In this document: positions 17,391 to 24,982 of the stretch, piece by piece
How positions within the stretch are numbered: position 1 is the first letter of the stretch
Layout of the letters: each line of letters opens with the position of its first letter
Source of the DNA: Sphingomonas sp. KR3-1
GTDB taxonomy: Bacteria; Pseudomonadota; Alphaproteobacteria; Sphingomonadales; Sphingomonadaceae
Assembly (NCBI RefSeq): GCF_040049295.1
Contig: NZ_JBDZDQ010000001.1
Location: 2,232,001 to 2,296,000 of the forward strand
DNA: 64,000 nt
Direction: 5' to 3'
The notes under the pieces: generated by a model
Databases searched by the model: none
The model's input: only the letters and a program-made list of their open reading frames with translations
What the model was told of the DNA's origin: nothing
Position numbers and translations under genes: made by a program

Positions 17391-17584
17391 CGTCATCCGC
17401 GCCTTCGCGGGGATGACGGGAGGTCGGCGATAGGCATCCTGATGCCCCTCCCTAGAAGGAAGGGGCCAGGGGCGGGTTAGTGCCGGGCGAGGCTCGATGC
17501 CTCGGCCGGCACTTCTGCCGAGACTGCATTGCAGACGCGCTGACGCGCGCACCCACCCCCCGACCCCTCCCTTCCAGGGAGGGG
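17391..17584. repeat. Composite palindromic element between terminase and EF-hand gene
   Basis: Three nested structures: a hairpin at 17391-17418 (CGTCATCC paired with GGATGACG); outer arms 17445-17477 and 17551-17584 that are imperfect reverse complements rich in CCCCTCCC; and an inner hairpin AGTGCCGG/CCGGCACT at 17479-17486 and 17506-17513. No gene is supportable in the 249-base gap from 17361 to 17609. Confidence 0.75.
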
Positions 17585-17609
17585 AGTTTTAGAGGACGGG
17601 AGAACTGAA

Positions 17610-17918
17610 ATGACGGGACCGATCTGGGCCCGGCAGGCGATCGCGCTTGCCGGGGTGCTGGGCTTGGGCGGCTGCGCGATCGGCGGGGCGGCGCTGGTCG
17701 AGGCGGGGAGCGTGGCGCTGGTGGCGCGCTTCGATGCCGATGGCGACGGGGCGCTCGATGCCGGGGAAGTGGCGGCGCTGGTTGCCGCTGCCGTGCCGGG
17801 CAAGGGCGCCGAGCTGGAGGCGCTGCGGGCCGGCGTCGCGGCGGGATATTGGACGCGCGATTGCAACCGCGACGGGCGGCTGACGCGCGCGGAGCTGGCC
17901 CAAGCAAAGTGCGGGTGA
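17610..17918 (+). CDS. EF-hand lipoprotein inside GTA cluster
   Basis: 102 aa. N-terminal hydrophobic segment ends in a lipobox-like LGGC (Cys about residue 23), predicting an outer- or inner-membrane lipoprotein. Two EF-hand loops follow: DADGDGALDAGE (about 44-55) is a good calcium loop; DCNRDGRLTRAE (about 85-96) is a second. Not part of the usual GTA gene set, and flanked on both sides by palindromic repeats, which suggests insertion as a unit. Calcium binding is predicted from the loops; its role in particle biology is unknown. Confidence 0.8.
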   Translation: MTGPIWARQAIALAGVLGLGGCAIGGAALVEAGSVALVARFDADGDGALDAGEVAALVAAAVPGKGAELEALRAGVAAGYWTRDCNRDGRLTRAELAQAKCG

Positions 17919-17925
17919 TGCACGC

Positions 17926-18003
17926 CTTTTCCCCGGCGAAGGCCGGGGCCCAGCCTTGAGGTTTCTACGCTGAGTCCGGGCCCCGGCCTTCGCCGGGGAA
18001 AAG
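17926..18003. repeat. Palindromic repeat, copy 2 of the family at 2632-2710
   Basis: Arms 17926-17953 and 17976-18003 are reverse complements at 27 of 28 bases (core CCCCGGCGAAGGCCGGGG), loop about 22 bases. It separates the EF-hand gene from the portal gene. Confidence 0.8.
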
Positions 18004-18045
18004 CTCTGTCGAACGGCGAACGTCCGAAAAAATCGGGAGAAGGGC

Positions 18046-19218
18046 ATGAAATGGTTCGGGCGGAAGTCCGCGCGCGAAGGCGCGCGGCCGGCCTTGTCGC
18101 GGGCGGGAAGCCTGGCCGGCAGCGCGGGCGAATGGCCGCGCAGCTATGAGGCGCAGGTGCGCGAGGCCTATTGCCACAATCCGGTGGCGCAGCGCGCGGT
18201 GAAGCTGGTCGCCGAGGGCGCGGGCAGCGCCGGGCTGAAGGCGAGCGATCCGGCGCTGCTCGCGCTGGTGACCGCGCGCAGCGGCGGGCAGCCGCTGCTC
18301 GAGACGCTGGCGGCGCAATTGCTGCTGCACGGCAATTGCTATGCGCAGATCCTGAGCGACGATGCCGGCACGGTGCGCGCGCTCTATGCGCTCAGGCCCG
18401 AGCGGGTGACCGTCGAGCCCGATGCACGGGGCTGGCCGGTCGCGTACCGCTACAAGGTCGGCGAGACGGTCGCGCGGCTGGCGGCGGAGGATGCGGCGGG
18501 GCGCCCGGCGGTGGTGCATGTCCGCGCCTTCTCGCCGATCGACGACCATTATGGGCTGGGCTGCCTGGGCGCGGCGGCGGGGCCGGTGGCGATCCACAAT
18601 GCCGCGGCGCGCTGGAACAAGGCGCTGCTCGACAACGCCGCCAGGCCCTCGGGCGCGCTGGTCCATGACCCGGGCGACGGCAGCGTGCTGGCGCCCGACC
18701 AGTTCGCGCGGCTCAAGGCGGAAATGGAGGCAGGGTTCGCCGGCGCGGCCAATGCCGGGCGGCCGATGCTGCTCGAGGGCGGGCTCAAATGGCAGGCGAT
18801 GAGCCTGACGCCGGCGGACATGGACTTCGTCGGGCTCAAGGCCGCGGCGGCGCGCGAGATCGCGCTGGCCTTCGGCGTGCCGGCGATGCTGCTCGGGCTG
18901 CCGGGGGATGCGGCCTATGCCAATTACCGCGAGGCCAATCGCGCGCTGTGGCGGCTGGCGATCCTGCCGCTCGCCGACAAGATATTGAGCGCGCTGGCCG
19001 AAGGGCTGGCGGGCTGGTTTCCGGACGCGTCGCTCGCGGTCGATCTCGACCGGGTGACGGCGCTGGCCGAGGACCGCGAGCGGCTGTGGGCGCAGGTCAA
19101 TGCGGCCGGCTTCCTGAGCGATGACGAGAAACGCGAAATGCTGGGTGTGCGCCTTGATGGTCCGCCTTCGGCGGATGGCGGCACCAGTCCGCTCCCCGAC
19201 CCCGCCTCCCCGACATGA
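18046..19218 (+). CDS. GTA portal protein (HK97-type)
   Basis: Forms the dodecameric DNA channel at the capsid vertex (gp3). 390 aa: portal core about 35-370 with YCHNPVAQRAVKLVAEG and the FSPIDDHYGLGCLGAA segment conserved in HK97-type portals, and YANYREANRALWRLAILPL near residue 290. The last about 20 residues (after GVRLDGPP) are Pro/Ser-rich and encoded by one arm of a palindromic repeat, so the natural C-terminus may have been extended. Ribosome site GGGAGAAGGG precedes the ATG. Confidence 0.92.
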   Translation: MKWFGRKSAREGARPALSRAGSLAGSAGEWPRSYEAQVREAYCHNPVAQRAVKLVAEGAGSAGLKASDPALLALVTARSGGQPLLETLAAQLLLHGNCYAQILSDDAGTVRALYALRPERVTVEPDARGWPVAYRYKVGETVARLAAEDAAGRPAVVHVRAFSPIDDHYGLGCLGAAAGPVAIHNAAARWNKALLDNAARPSGALVHDPGDGSVLAPDQFARLKAEMEAGFAGAANAGRPMLLEGGLKWQAMSLTPADMDFVGLKAAAAREIALAFGVPAMLLGLPGDAAYANYREANRALWRLAILPLADKILSALAEGLAGWFPDASLAVDLDRVTALAEDRERLWAQVNAAGFLSDDEKREMLGVRLDGPPSADGGTSPLPDPASPT

Positions 19219-19256
19219 TGCCGATGGGAGGCGGGGTGGGGGAGCGGGCCGGCACC
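19180..19256. repeat. Palindromic repeat overlapping the portal gene 3' end
   Basis: Arms 19180-19210 and 19226-19256 are imperfect reverse complements (core CCGACCCCGCCTCCC on the left). The left arm encodes the last portal residues and the right arm lies in the gap before the next gene. A smaller CCGCC/GGCGG hairpin sits just upstream at about 19162-19174. Confidence 0.75.
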
Positions 19257-19270
19257 GAAAGGAATCGAGA

Positions 19271-19579
19271 ATGAGTAACAGTGACATGCTCGCGCAGCTT
19301 ATCGCGCAGGCGGAAACCAAGGGCGCCGAGCTGGTGACGCTGCGCGCGATCGCCGAGGAGGCGGGGCAGCTGAGCGCGCAGCGCGCGCTGGCGCGGCTCG
19401 GGCTCGAGGATGCCGGCGCGGCCAAGGACATGGCCGAGCTGCGCGAGCTGCTGGGGGCGTGGCGCGACGCCAAGCGCTCGGCGCTCAAGGCGGCGTTCCA
19501 ATGGGTGGGGCGGATGACGGCGGCGCTGGTGCTGGTCGGGCTGGCGGTGAAGCTGGGCTTTCCCGGGTGGCTCAAGTGA
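19271..19579 (+). CDS. DUF6127-like small protein (gp3.5 position)
   Basis: 102 aa: an amphipathic, probably coiled N-terminal helix region (about 5-65, rich in Ala/Glu/Leu) and one C-terminal hydrophobic segment (about 80-98, MTAALVLVGLAVKLGFPG). It resembles the DUF6127 family as I remember it. It occupies the place of gene 3.5 in Rhodobacter GTA, between portal and protease. Start at 19271; stop overlaps the protease GTG by 3 bases. Role unknown; a membrane-associated factor during head assembly is possible. Confidence 0.7.
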   Translation: MSNSDMLAQLIAQAETKGAELVTLRAIAEEAGQLSAQRALARLGLEDAGAAKDMAELRELLGAWRDAKRSALKAAFQWVGRMTAALVLVGLAVKLGFPGWLK

Positions 19580-19968
19580 TCCTTCGACAAGCCCAGGACG
19601 GGGCGGTCCGCTTCGCAGGCTATGCCGCGGTGTTCGACGCAGTCGATCGCGGCGGCGATGTCGTGCGGCGCGGGGCCTTTGTCGGCGCCGGCAAGGTGCC
19701 GCTGCTCTGGCAGCACCAGGGCAAGCCGGTCGGCGAGATCGAGACGATCGGCGAGGATGCGCGCGGGCTGCGCGTGATCGGGCGGGTGGATGCGCCGGGG
19801 CTGGCCGAACGGCTGCGCGCGGGCGCGGTGACCGGGCTGAGCTTCGGCTACCGCGTGAAGGCGGCGCGGCGCGGCAGCGTGCGCGAGATCACCGCGCTCG
19901 ACCTGGTCGAGGTCAGCCTGGTGGCGAGCCCGATGCAGCCGCTGGCGCGGGTGCACGCGCTGGACTGA
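19576..19968 (+). CDS. HK97-type prohead protease
   Basis: Serine protease that trims capsid scaffold regions (gp4). Only 130 aa, near the minimum for the family. Conserved blocks: FAGYAAVFDAVDRGGDVV, the catalytic His in LWQHQGKPVGEI, and the Ser segment VTGLSFGYRV, followed by EVSLVASPMQP. GTG start at 19576 in the preceding stop. The first 8 codons (VILRQAQDG) are encoded by a TTCGACAAGCCCAGGA stretch resembling a common intergenic repeat, so the true N-terminus may have been rewritten by a repeat. Confidence 0.88.
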   Translation: MILRQAQDGAVRFAGYAAVFDAVDRGGDVVRRGAFVGAGKVPLLWQHQGKPVGEIETIGEDARGLRVIGRVDAPGLAERLRAGAVTGLSFGYRVKAARRGSVREITALDLVEVSLVASPMQPLARVHALD

Positions 19969-19994
19969 CGGCTTTTGGCTTTGGCGATTCTGGA

Positions 19995-20021
19995 CCCGGC
20001 GGGCTTCCCGTCCGGGCTTTT
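19995..20021 (+). terminator. Hairpin with T-tract before the capsid gene
   Basis: CCCGGCGGG (19995-20003) pairs with CCCGTCCGGG (20007-20016) with one bulge, followed by CTTTTT. It lies 40 bases upstream of the capsid start and could mark the end of an upstream transcript or process the capsid mRNA. Confidence 0.6.
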
Positions 20022-20058
20022 TGACGTGCCCATTTTTTGACAGGGACGGGAGACGAGG

Positions 20059-21111
20059 ATGATCGAAGTGAAGGCAGATGCGCTCGAGGCGAGCTTCGAG
20101 GCAGTGGAACGCAGCGGCCTGCCGCCCGAGCGGCCGATGCTGGAGGGCGCGCGTCCGGTATCCGGGGCGGCGTTCGAGAATTTCCTGCGTTCGGGCGGCG
20201 GGATCGAGGCCAAGGCGATCAGCGGGACGAGCGACGCCGCGGGCGGCTATGCGGTGCCCGACGAGCTCGACGCGCGGATCGACGCGACGCTGAAGAGCGT
20301 GTCGCCGATCCGCGGCATCGCCAGCGTGGTGACGGTGGGGTCGAGCGGCTATCGCAAGCTGGTGGCGAGCGGCGGCTTCGAGAGCGGCTGGGCGGCGGAG
20401 ACCGCGGCGCGCGACGAGACCGACACGCCGGTGTTCAACGAAGTCGCGCCGCCGATGGGCGACCTCTATGCCAATCCGGCGGCGAGCCAGGCGATGCTCG
20501 ACGATGCCGGCTTCGACGTCGAGACCTGGCTGAGCGACGAGATCGCGCGCGAGTTCGCGGCGGCGGAGGGGGCGGCGTTCGTCGGGGGCAACGGAGTCAA
20601 CAAGCCCAAGGGGTTCCTGTCGGCGCCCAATGCGGCGACGGGCGACGGGGCGCGGCCGTTCGGCACGCTGCAGTACATCGTCAGCGGCGCGGTGGGGGCG
20701 TTCGCGGCGAACCCCGAGGAGAAGCTGATCGACCTGGTCCAGGCGCTGCGCGCGCCCTATCGCCAGGGGGCGAGCTGGGTGATGAACTCGGCGACGCTCG
20801 CCAGGGTGCGCAAGTTCAAGACGAGCGACGGCGCGCTGCTGTGGCAGCCGGGGCTGGCGGCGGGGCAGCCGGCGACGCTGCTGGGCTATCCGGTGGTCGA
20901 GGCCGAGGACATGCCCGACATCGCGGCGAACAGCCTGTCGATCGCGTTCGGCAACTTCCAGGCGGGCTATCTGATCGCCGAGCGCGGGGAGACGCAGATC
21001 CTGCGCGATCCCTACAGCAACAAGCCGTTCGTCCATTTCTACGCGACCAAGCGCGTCGGCGGGATGGTGAGCAATTCGGAGGCGATCAAGCTGCTCAAGT
21101 TCGCGGCCTGA
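20059..21111 (+). CDS. GTA major capsid protein (HK97 fold)
   Basis: Shell protein of the particle (gp5). 350 aa: a short N-terminal delta/scaffold region (about 1-65), then the HK97 core starting SGTSDAAGGYAVPDELDARI, with the E-loop/P-domain and the A-domain segment LLGYPVVEAEDMPDIAA and closing GDFQAGY-like GNFQAGYLIAERG. Ribosome site GGGAGACGAGG precedes the ATG. A hairpin lies on each side of the gene, fitting separate, stronger capsid expression. Confidence 0.95.
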   Translation: MIEVKADALEASFEAVERSGLPPERPMLEGARPVSGAAFENFLRSGGGIEAKAISGTSDAAGGYAVPDELDARIDATLKSVSPIRGIASVVTVGSSGYRKLVASGGFESGWAAETAARDETDTPVFNEVAPPMGDLYANPAASQAMLDDAGFDVETWLSDEIAREFAAAEGAAFVGGNGVNKPKGFLSAPNAATGDGARPFGTLQYIVSGAVGAFAANPEEKLIDLVQALRAPYRQGASWVMNSATLARVRKFKTSDGALLWQPGLAAGQPATLLGYPVVEAEDMPDIAANSLSIAFGNFQAGYLIAERGETQILRDPYSNKPFVHFYATKRVGGMVSNSEAIKLLKFAA

Positions 21112-21120
21112 TCGACTTCG

Positions 21121-21157
21121 GGGGCCGTTCGGGGAGGGCGGCCCCAACTCTTTTCAT
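21121..21157 (+). terminator. Hairpin after the capsid gene
   Basis: GGGGCCG pairs with CGGCCCC around a GA/GT-rich loop, followed by AACTCTTTT. Probably a 3' end or partial terminator of capsid mRNA. Confidence 0.5.
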
Positions 21158-21169
21158 GCGGAGGGCGAC

Positions 21170-21652
21170 ATGGAGTTTCCGCCTTTTCCGGGCGCGGCGA
21201 TCGAGGCCGCGCGCGAGGCCGTGAAGGCGCATCTGCGCATCGCGGGGGACGGCGAGGATGCGCTGATCGAGGGGCTGGCGGCGAGCGCGCTGGCGCTGGC
21301 CGAGCGGTTCACCGGGAGCGCGCTGATCGCGCGGGATTTCGTCGAGACGGTCGAGAGCAAGGGTCGCTGGACGGCGCTGACCGCGGCGCCGGTGCAGTCG
21401 ATCGACGCGGGGATCGACGTGGTGATCGACATCGACGCCCAGGGCATGGGCTGGGTGCGCGCGCGGGGGCGGGTGACCGTCGACTATCGCGCGGGGGCGG
21501 CGGCGGGCTGGGGCGAGCTGCCGCCGCCGATCGCGACGGGCGTGGTGCTGCTCGTCGCGCATCTGTTCGACCACCGCGAGGCCGGCGCGGCGCCGCCGGC
21601 GGCGGTGAGCGCGCTGTGGCGGCCGTGGCGCCGCACGCGGCTCGCGGCATGA
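21170..21652 (+). CDS. GTA head-tail connector / adaptor (gp6)
   Basis: 160 aa. The N-terminal helical part (AREAVKAHLRIAGDGEDALI, ALALAERFTG) is the classic gp6-like connector signature that docks under the portal, followed by a beta insertion (about 70-110) and helix IATGVVLLVAHLFDHRE. Start ATG behind GGAGGGCGAC. Stop overlaps the next small gene (ATGA). Confidence 0.85.
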   Translation: MEFPPFPGAAIEAAREAVKAHLRIAGDGEDALIEGLAASALALAERFTGSALIARDFVETVESKGRWTALTAAPVQSIDAGIDVVIDIDAQGMGWVRARGRVTVDYRAGAAAGWGELPPPIATGVVLLVAHLFDHREAGAAPPAAVSALWRPWRRTRLAA

Positions 21653-21792
21653 GGGACGTGATACGGCGCGTCGCCGATGCGGTGCGCGCGGTGGTGCCCG
21701 ATGCGCGGGTCGAGGAGCGCGCCGACGGCGTGGTGATCGAGGGGCGGGGTCTGCGCGAACGGCTGCGCTGGATCGGAGGGCTGCTCAGATGA
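21649..21792 (+). CDS. 47-aa protein in the head-closure (gp7) position
   Basis: A very short gene, ATG at 21649 to TGA at 21790-21792, linked by 4-nt overlaps to the connector before and the DUF3168 gene after. The product is basic and alternates helix-strand-helix: MRDVIRRVADAVRAVVPDAR, then a VVIEGRGL strand, then a second amphipathic helix. It sits where other GTAs encode the about 110-aa head-closure protein gp7, to which it shows no resemblance I can see. The tight overlaps argue it is translated. Confidence 0.72.
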   Translation: MRDVIRRVADAVRAVVPDARVEERADGVVIEGRGLRERLRWIGGLLR

Positions 21793-22178
21793 GCGTGCAG
21801 GAAGTGCTGCAGGCGGCGCTGGTCGAGGCGCTGGCCGGGCTCGCGGTGACCGCGGTGTTCGACGCGCCGCCGGTGCGCGCCGCGCGCCCATATGCGCTGG
21901 TCGAGGAGGCGTGGCTGGCGGACTGGGGCACCAAGGACATGGCCGGGCGCGAGGGGCGGTTCGCCGTCACCCTGTTCGACGCAGGCGAGCGGCCGGCGCG
22001 GCTGCGTGCGCTCTGCGGCGAGGTCGAGGCGGCGATCGAGGCGATGCCGCGGGCGATCGGCGAGGGCTGGGCGATCGCCAGCCTGGTGCTGCTGCGCAGC
22101 CGCATCGCCCGCGAGGGCGAGGGCCGCTGGACGGCGACGAGCGAATTTCGCGTGCGGATGCTCCGCAGCGAGCTTTGA
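21789..22178 (+). CDS. GTA tail terminator, DUF3168 (gp8)
   Basis: 129 aa. DUF3168 proteins cap the tail tube and join it to the head. The family pattern is visible: N-terminal helix VQEVLQAALVEALAGL, PYALVEEAWLADWGTKDMAG and FAVTLFDAGERPARLRAL. ATG at 21789 overlaps the 47-aa gene. Correct order after the connector supports the call. Confidence 0.88.
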   Translation: MSVQEVLQAALVEALAGLAVTAVFDAPPVRAARPYALVEEAWLADWGTKDMAGREGRFAVTLFDAGERPARLRALCGEVEAAIEAMPRAIGEGWAIASLVLLRSRIAREGEGRWTATSEFRVRMLRSEL

Positions 22179-22190
22179 GGAGAGAGCGAG

Positions 22191-22598
22191 ATGGCAGCGG
22201 AAAAGGGCAGCGCGTTCCTGCTCAAGGTGGGGAACGGCGCGGCGCCGGTGGTGTACGCCACCGTGGCGGGGCTGCGAACGACGCAGATGAGCGTCAATGG
22301 CGAGATGGTGGCGATCACCACCAAGGACTCCGGCGGCTGGCGCGAGCTGCTGTCGGGGGCGGGGGTGCGCTCGGTGAGCGTCTCCGGCGCCGGCGTGTTC
22401 ACCGGATCGGCGGCGGAGGCGCGGCTGAAGAGCAACGCGCTCGCCGGCGTGCTCGACGACTACCGGCTGAGCTTCGAGAGCGGCGAGACGGTGACCGGGC
22501 GCTTCCTGGTCACGCGGCTCGACTATGCCGGCGATTTCAACGGCGAGCGCAGCTACACGCTGAGCCTGGAGAGCTCCGGCCCGGTGGTGTCGGCATGA
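22191..22598 (+). CDS. GTA tail tube protein, TP901-1 family (gp9)
   Basis: Major tail protein that stacks as rings to build the tube. 135 aa with the family blocks AAEKGSAFLLKVGNG, GGWRELLSGAGVRSVSVSGAGVF and TGRFLVTRLDYAGDFNGER, predicted to be almost all beta strand. AGGAGAGAG precedes the ATG. The stop overlaps the next gene by 4 nt. Confidence 0.93.
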   Translation: MAAEKGSAFLLKVGNGAAPVVYATVAGLRTTQMSVNGEMVAITTKDSGGWRELLSGAGVRSVSVSGAGVFTGSAAEARLKSNALAGVLDDYRLSFESGETVTGRFLVTRLDYAGDFNGERSYTLSLESSGPVVSA

Positions 22599-22906
22599 GC
22601 GGCGCGGCGAACCCGGAACGGGGCGAGGCGGCGCTGGTGCTGGACGGCATCCCGCATGTGCTGCGGCCGAGCTTCGAGGCGCTGGTGGCGGCGGAGGCCG
22701 AGCTGGGCCCGCTGTTCGCGCTGGTCGAGCGCGCCGCATCCGGCAAGCTCGGCATCGCGGAGATCGCCGCGCTGTTCTGGCATTGCCTGAAGGAGGCGCC
22801 GGCGCTCGACCGGGCGGCGTTCGGCGAGGCGCTGGTCGCGGCCGGGCTCAAGGCGATCACCCCGGCGCTGCGCGTGCTGATCGGGCAGATCCTGGCCGGG
22901 CGATGA
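22595..22906 (+). CDS. GTA tail assembly chaperone (gp10)
   Basis: 103 aa: an N-terminal beta part (ALVLDGIPHVLRPSFEALVA) and C-terminal helices (AALFWHCLKEAP, FGEALVAAGLKAITP). This is the GTA gp10 family that coats the tape measure before tube growth. Start ATG 22595 in the tail-tube stop; stop overlaps gp10.1 (ATGA). Confidence 0.85.
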   Translation: MSGAANPERGEAALVLDGIPHVLRPSFEALVAAEAELGPLFALVERAASGKLGIAEIAALFWHCLKEAPALDRAAFGEALVAAGLKAITPALRVLIGQILAGR

Positions 22907-23097
22907 TCCTGTTCGCCGACAATGCGCGGCGGCTGGCCGGCGCGGCGGGCGTGATGTTCGGCTGGGCGCCCGGCGCCTTCTGGGCGGCGACCCCGGCCGA
23001 GCTCGGCGCGCTGCTCGACGCGATCCGCGGCGAGGCGGAACTGCCGCCCGACGCGGACACCTTCGCAAGGCTCAAGGAGCAATTTCCCGATGGATGA
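22903..23097 (+). CDS. Second tail assembly chaperone (gp10.1)
   Basis: 64 aa. The segment MFGWAPGAFWAATPAELGALLDAI is the short signature of the phage tail assembly chaperone family found downstream of gp10 in GTAs. Overlaps gp10 by 4 nt and the tape measure gene by 8 bases, so the three are translated together. Confidence 0.85.
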   Translation: MILFADNARRLAGAAGVMFGWAPGAFWAATPAELGALLDAIRGEAELPPDADTFARLKEQFPDG

Positions 23098-23677
23098 GGA
23101 AGAGATCGAGCGGCTGGTGGTGAGCGTGCGCGCCGATACGCGCGCCTTTGCCCGCGATGTCGAGGAGATGCGCCAGGGGCTGGAAGGGCCGCTGGGCGCC
23201 GGTGCCGAGCGCGCCGGACGGGCGATCGAGAATGCACTGCTGCGCGCGGTGCGCACCGGCAAGTTCGGCTTCGACGACCTGAAGCGCGTCGCATTGAGCG
23301 CGCTGGACGAGATCGCGCGATCGGCGCTGCGCGACGGAATCGCTTCGTTCGGCGGCGGCGGTGGTGGGGGCGGATCGGGCAGCGGCGGCCTGCTCGCCTC
23401 GCTGAGCAGCCTGGCGCTGTCGCTGTTCGGATCGCCCGGCCGCGCGACCGGCGGCCCGGTGAGCCCCGGGCGCCCCTATATGGTGGGCGAGCGCGGGCCC
23501 GAGCTGTTCGTGCCGACGAGCGCGGGCAGCGTGGCGGCACCGGTTGCCGGCGGCGCGCGCGAGGTACGCGTGGCGATCACGGTGAACGCCGCGGCGGACA
23601 CCGCGCCGCGGGCGCTGGCGCAATCGAGCCGGCAGGTGGCGCGGGCAGTGAAAGCGGCGCTGGTGGCGGTGGAGTGA
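23090..23677 (+). CDS. GTA tail tape measure protein (gp11), very short
   Basis: 195 aa. Helical N-terminal part with ERLVVSVRADTRAFARDVEE, a Gly-rich low-complexity stretch (about 85-105), a hydrophobic segment LLASLSSLALSLFG, then the conserved GGPVSPGRPYMVGERGPELF motif. Tape length sets tail length in siphophage-like particles, so a tail far shorter than a typical phage is expected, as in Rhodobacter GTA. Last gene of the tightly overlapping block before the 2-kb insertion. Confidence 0.9.
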   Translation: MDEEEIERLVVSVRADTRAFARDVEEMRQGLEGPLGAGAERAGRAIENALLRAVRTGKFGFDDLKRVALSALDEIARSALRDGIASFGGGGGGGGSGSGGLLASLSSLALSLFGSPGRATGGPVSPGRPYMVGERGPELFVPTSAGSVAAPVAGGAREVRVAITVNAAADTAPRALAQSSRQVARAVKAALVAVE

Positions 23678-23762
23678 GGCCATCTGCGGCGATTGCGCCA
23701 GAGTGGTTCAGAAAGTCGGACCCAGCCGTTGTGCAGCCGGAACAACTATGCACGGTGTCGGC

Positions 23763-24884
23763 ATGAGCAAGGAAAAGAAAGACAGCGATACCGAAAGCGC
23801 ACGCGACTGGTTTCGGCGGTCTCGTGCGCCGATTACCCGCGCGCATGTCTTGTGGTTGCTGATGGGCATCGGCGGCTTCCTTCTCGGCACCGTCGTGCAA
23901 CTGATGCCGGCGCGATACCCGGAGCTGACGCACCTGCTGGAACAATGTGACAAGCTGCCCGATGCTTGTCGCGCGGCGGTGCTTGCCTTCGACGTTCAAG
24001 GGCATAGGGAAAGCGCGCTTACGTATCCGACGATTTTCGGTGACCTGCTTCGCTCGCTAAGTGCGGCGGTAGTCATCTCGATCCTGATCACCCTGACGGT
24101 TGAATCGCGCAGCCGGAGGGAATTCGACGAGCTGCTGACGGCAAAGACCCGCGAACTCGGGATGAGCGTGTTCCACGGGATGTTCAACCGCGATCATCCC
24201 GTGGCGCTGCTGGATGCAGTCAAGCAGCAGATCCTCGAACGCTCCCTGATCCGCGACCATCTGGATGTGAGCTACACGTTCAGCGAAGTCGAAGCGGAGC
24301 CGGCGCCGGGTTACCCGAAAGAGAAGTTCATAAAGGTGGACGTGTTGCTTTCGTCCGAGACGACCAACGTCTCGACATTGCATGGCGATGCCGGGCGGGC
24401 GGATGCGCCGCTGGCTATGCTGCTCCCCAATCCGCAGATTCCGGATCTGAAGCAGCTGGTCCGCGTCCACCGCTTCGTCGTGAACGGTACGGACGTGCCC
24501 AAAGAGGCGTTGGAGACGGCGAACGACCAGCTGCAGGCCGCCCTGGCCGACGATGGCAACATCCAGGGCCGCGCGAGCTTCGGCGACCGTTCCATCGAGC
24601 CCGGGGAGTCCGTTGCCATCAGCGCGAGCTACACGATGGTCAAGGAGCTGGAGGACACCGAGGTGTTCCGCTCGCTCCAGATATGCCGATCCCTGTCGCT
24701 CACGGTGGTTGATAACACTGCCTTGAACCTCCACATACAGGCTCGAGGTATCCATCCGGGTACGTTGACCCAGATCAGCACAGGCAACTCGACGAAGCAG
24801 TGGCGAATTTCGAATATCGTGTTGCCGCAGCAGGGCATTATGCTCTTCTGGAAGCGCCAGCGCACGGCTAACGGGAAGAAGTAA
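23763..24884 (+). CDS. Two-TM protein of unknown function inserted in GTA cluster
   Basis: 373 aa from ATG 23763; GTG 23703 or ATG 23748 are alternative starts, none with a clear ribosome site. Polar N-terminus, TM1 about 28-48 (HVLWLLMGIGGFLLGTVVQL), a periplasmic loop with two Cys (EQCDKLPDACR), TM2 about 97-115 (LSAAVVISILITLTV), then a cytoplasmic C-terminal domain of about 255 residues with mixed alpha/beta character. Base composition is visibly less GC-rich than the neighbours, with codons such as TTA-like and CGA used more often. It splits the otherwise continuous tail operon, so it looks acquired. I do not recognise the family; no catalytic motif is evident. Confidence 0.75.
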   Translation: MSKEKKDSDTESARDWFRRSRAPITRAHVLWLLMGIGGFLLGTVVQLMPARYPELTHLLEQCDKLPDACRAAVLAFDVQGHRESALTYPTIFGDLLRSLSAAVVISILITLTVESRSRREFDELLTAKTRELGMSVFHGMFNRDHPVALLDAVKQQILERSLIRDHLDVSYTFSEVEAEPAPGYPKEKFIKVDVLLSSETTNVSTLHGDAGRADAPLAMLLPNPQIPDLKQLVRVHRFVVNGTDVPKEALETANDQLQAALADDGNIQGRASFGDRSIEPGESVAISASYTMVKELEDTEVFRSLQICRSLSLTVVDNTALNLHIQARGIHPGTLTQISTGNSTKQWRISNIVLPQQGIMLFWKRQRTANGKK

Positions 24885-24982
24885 CCACTTTTTTTCGCGT
24901 TTTTGCTTTGTGGAACGGGTCAATCCCGCTAAGGGTTGATTAATGGGCCGGCGGTATCATCGGCCCAGTAAAGGAGACGATC

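Noticed and set aside
17965..21147. 1,060-residue open frame antisense to the GTA head genes
   Set aside because: Arginine- and histidine-rich composition expected from reading a GC-rich gene backwards; the plus-strand genes carry recognisable domains and ribosome sites.
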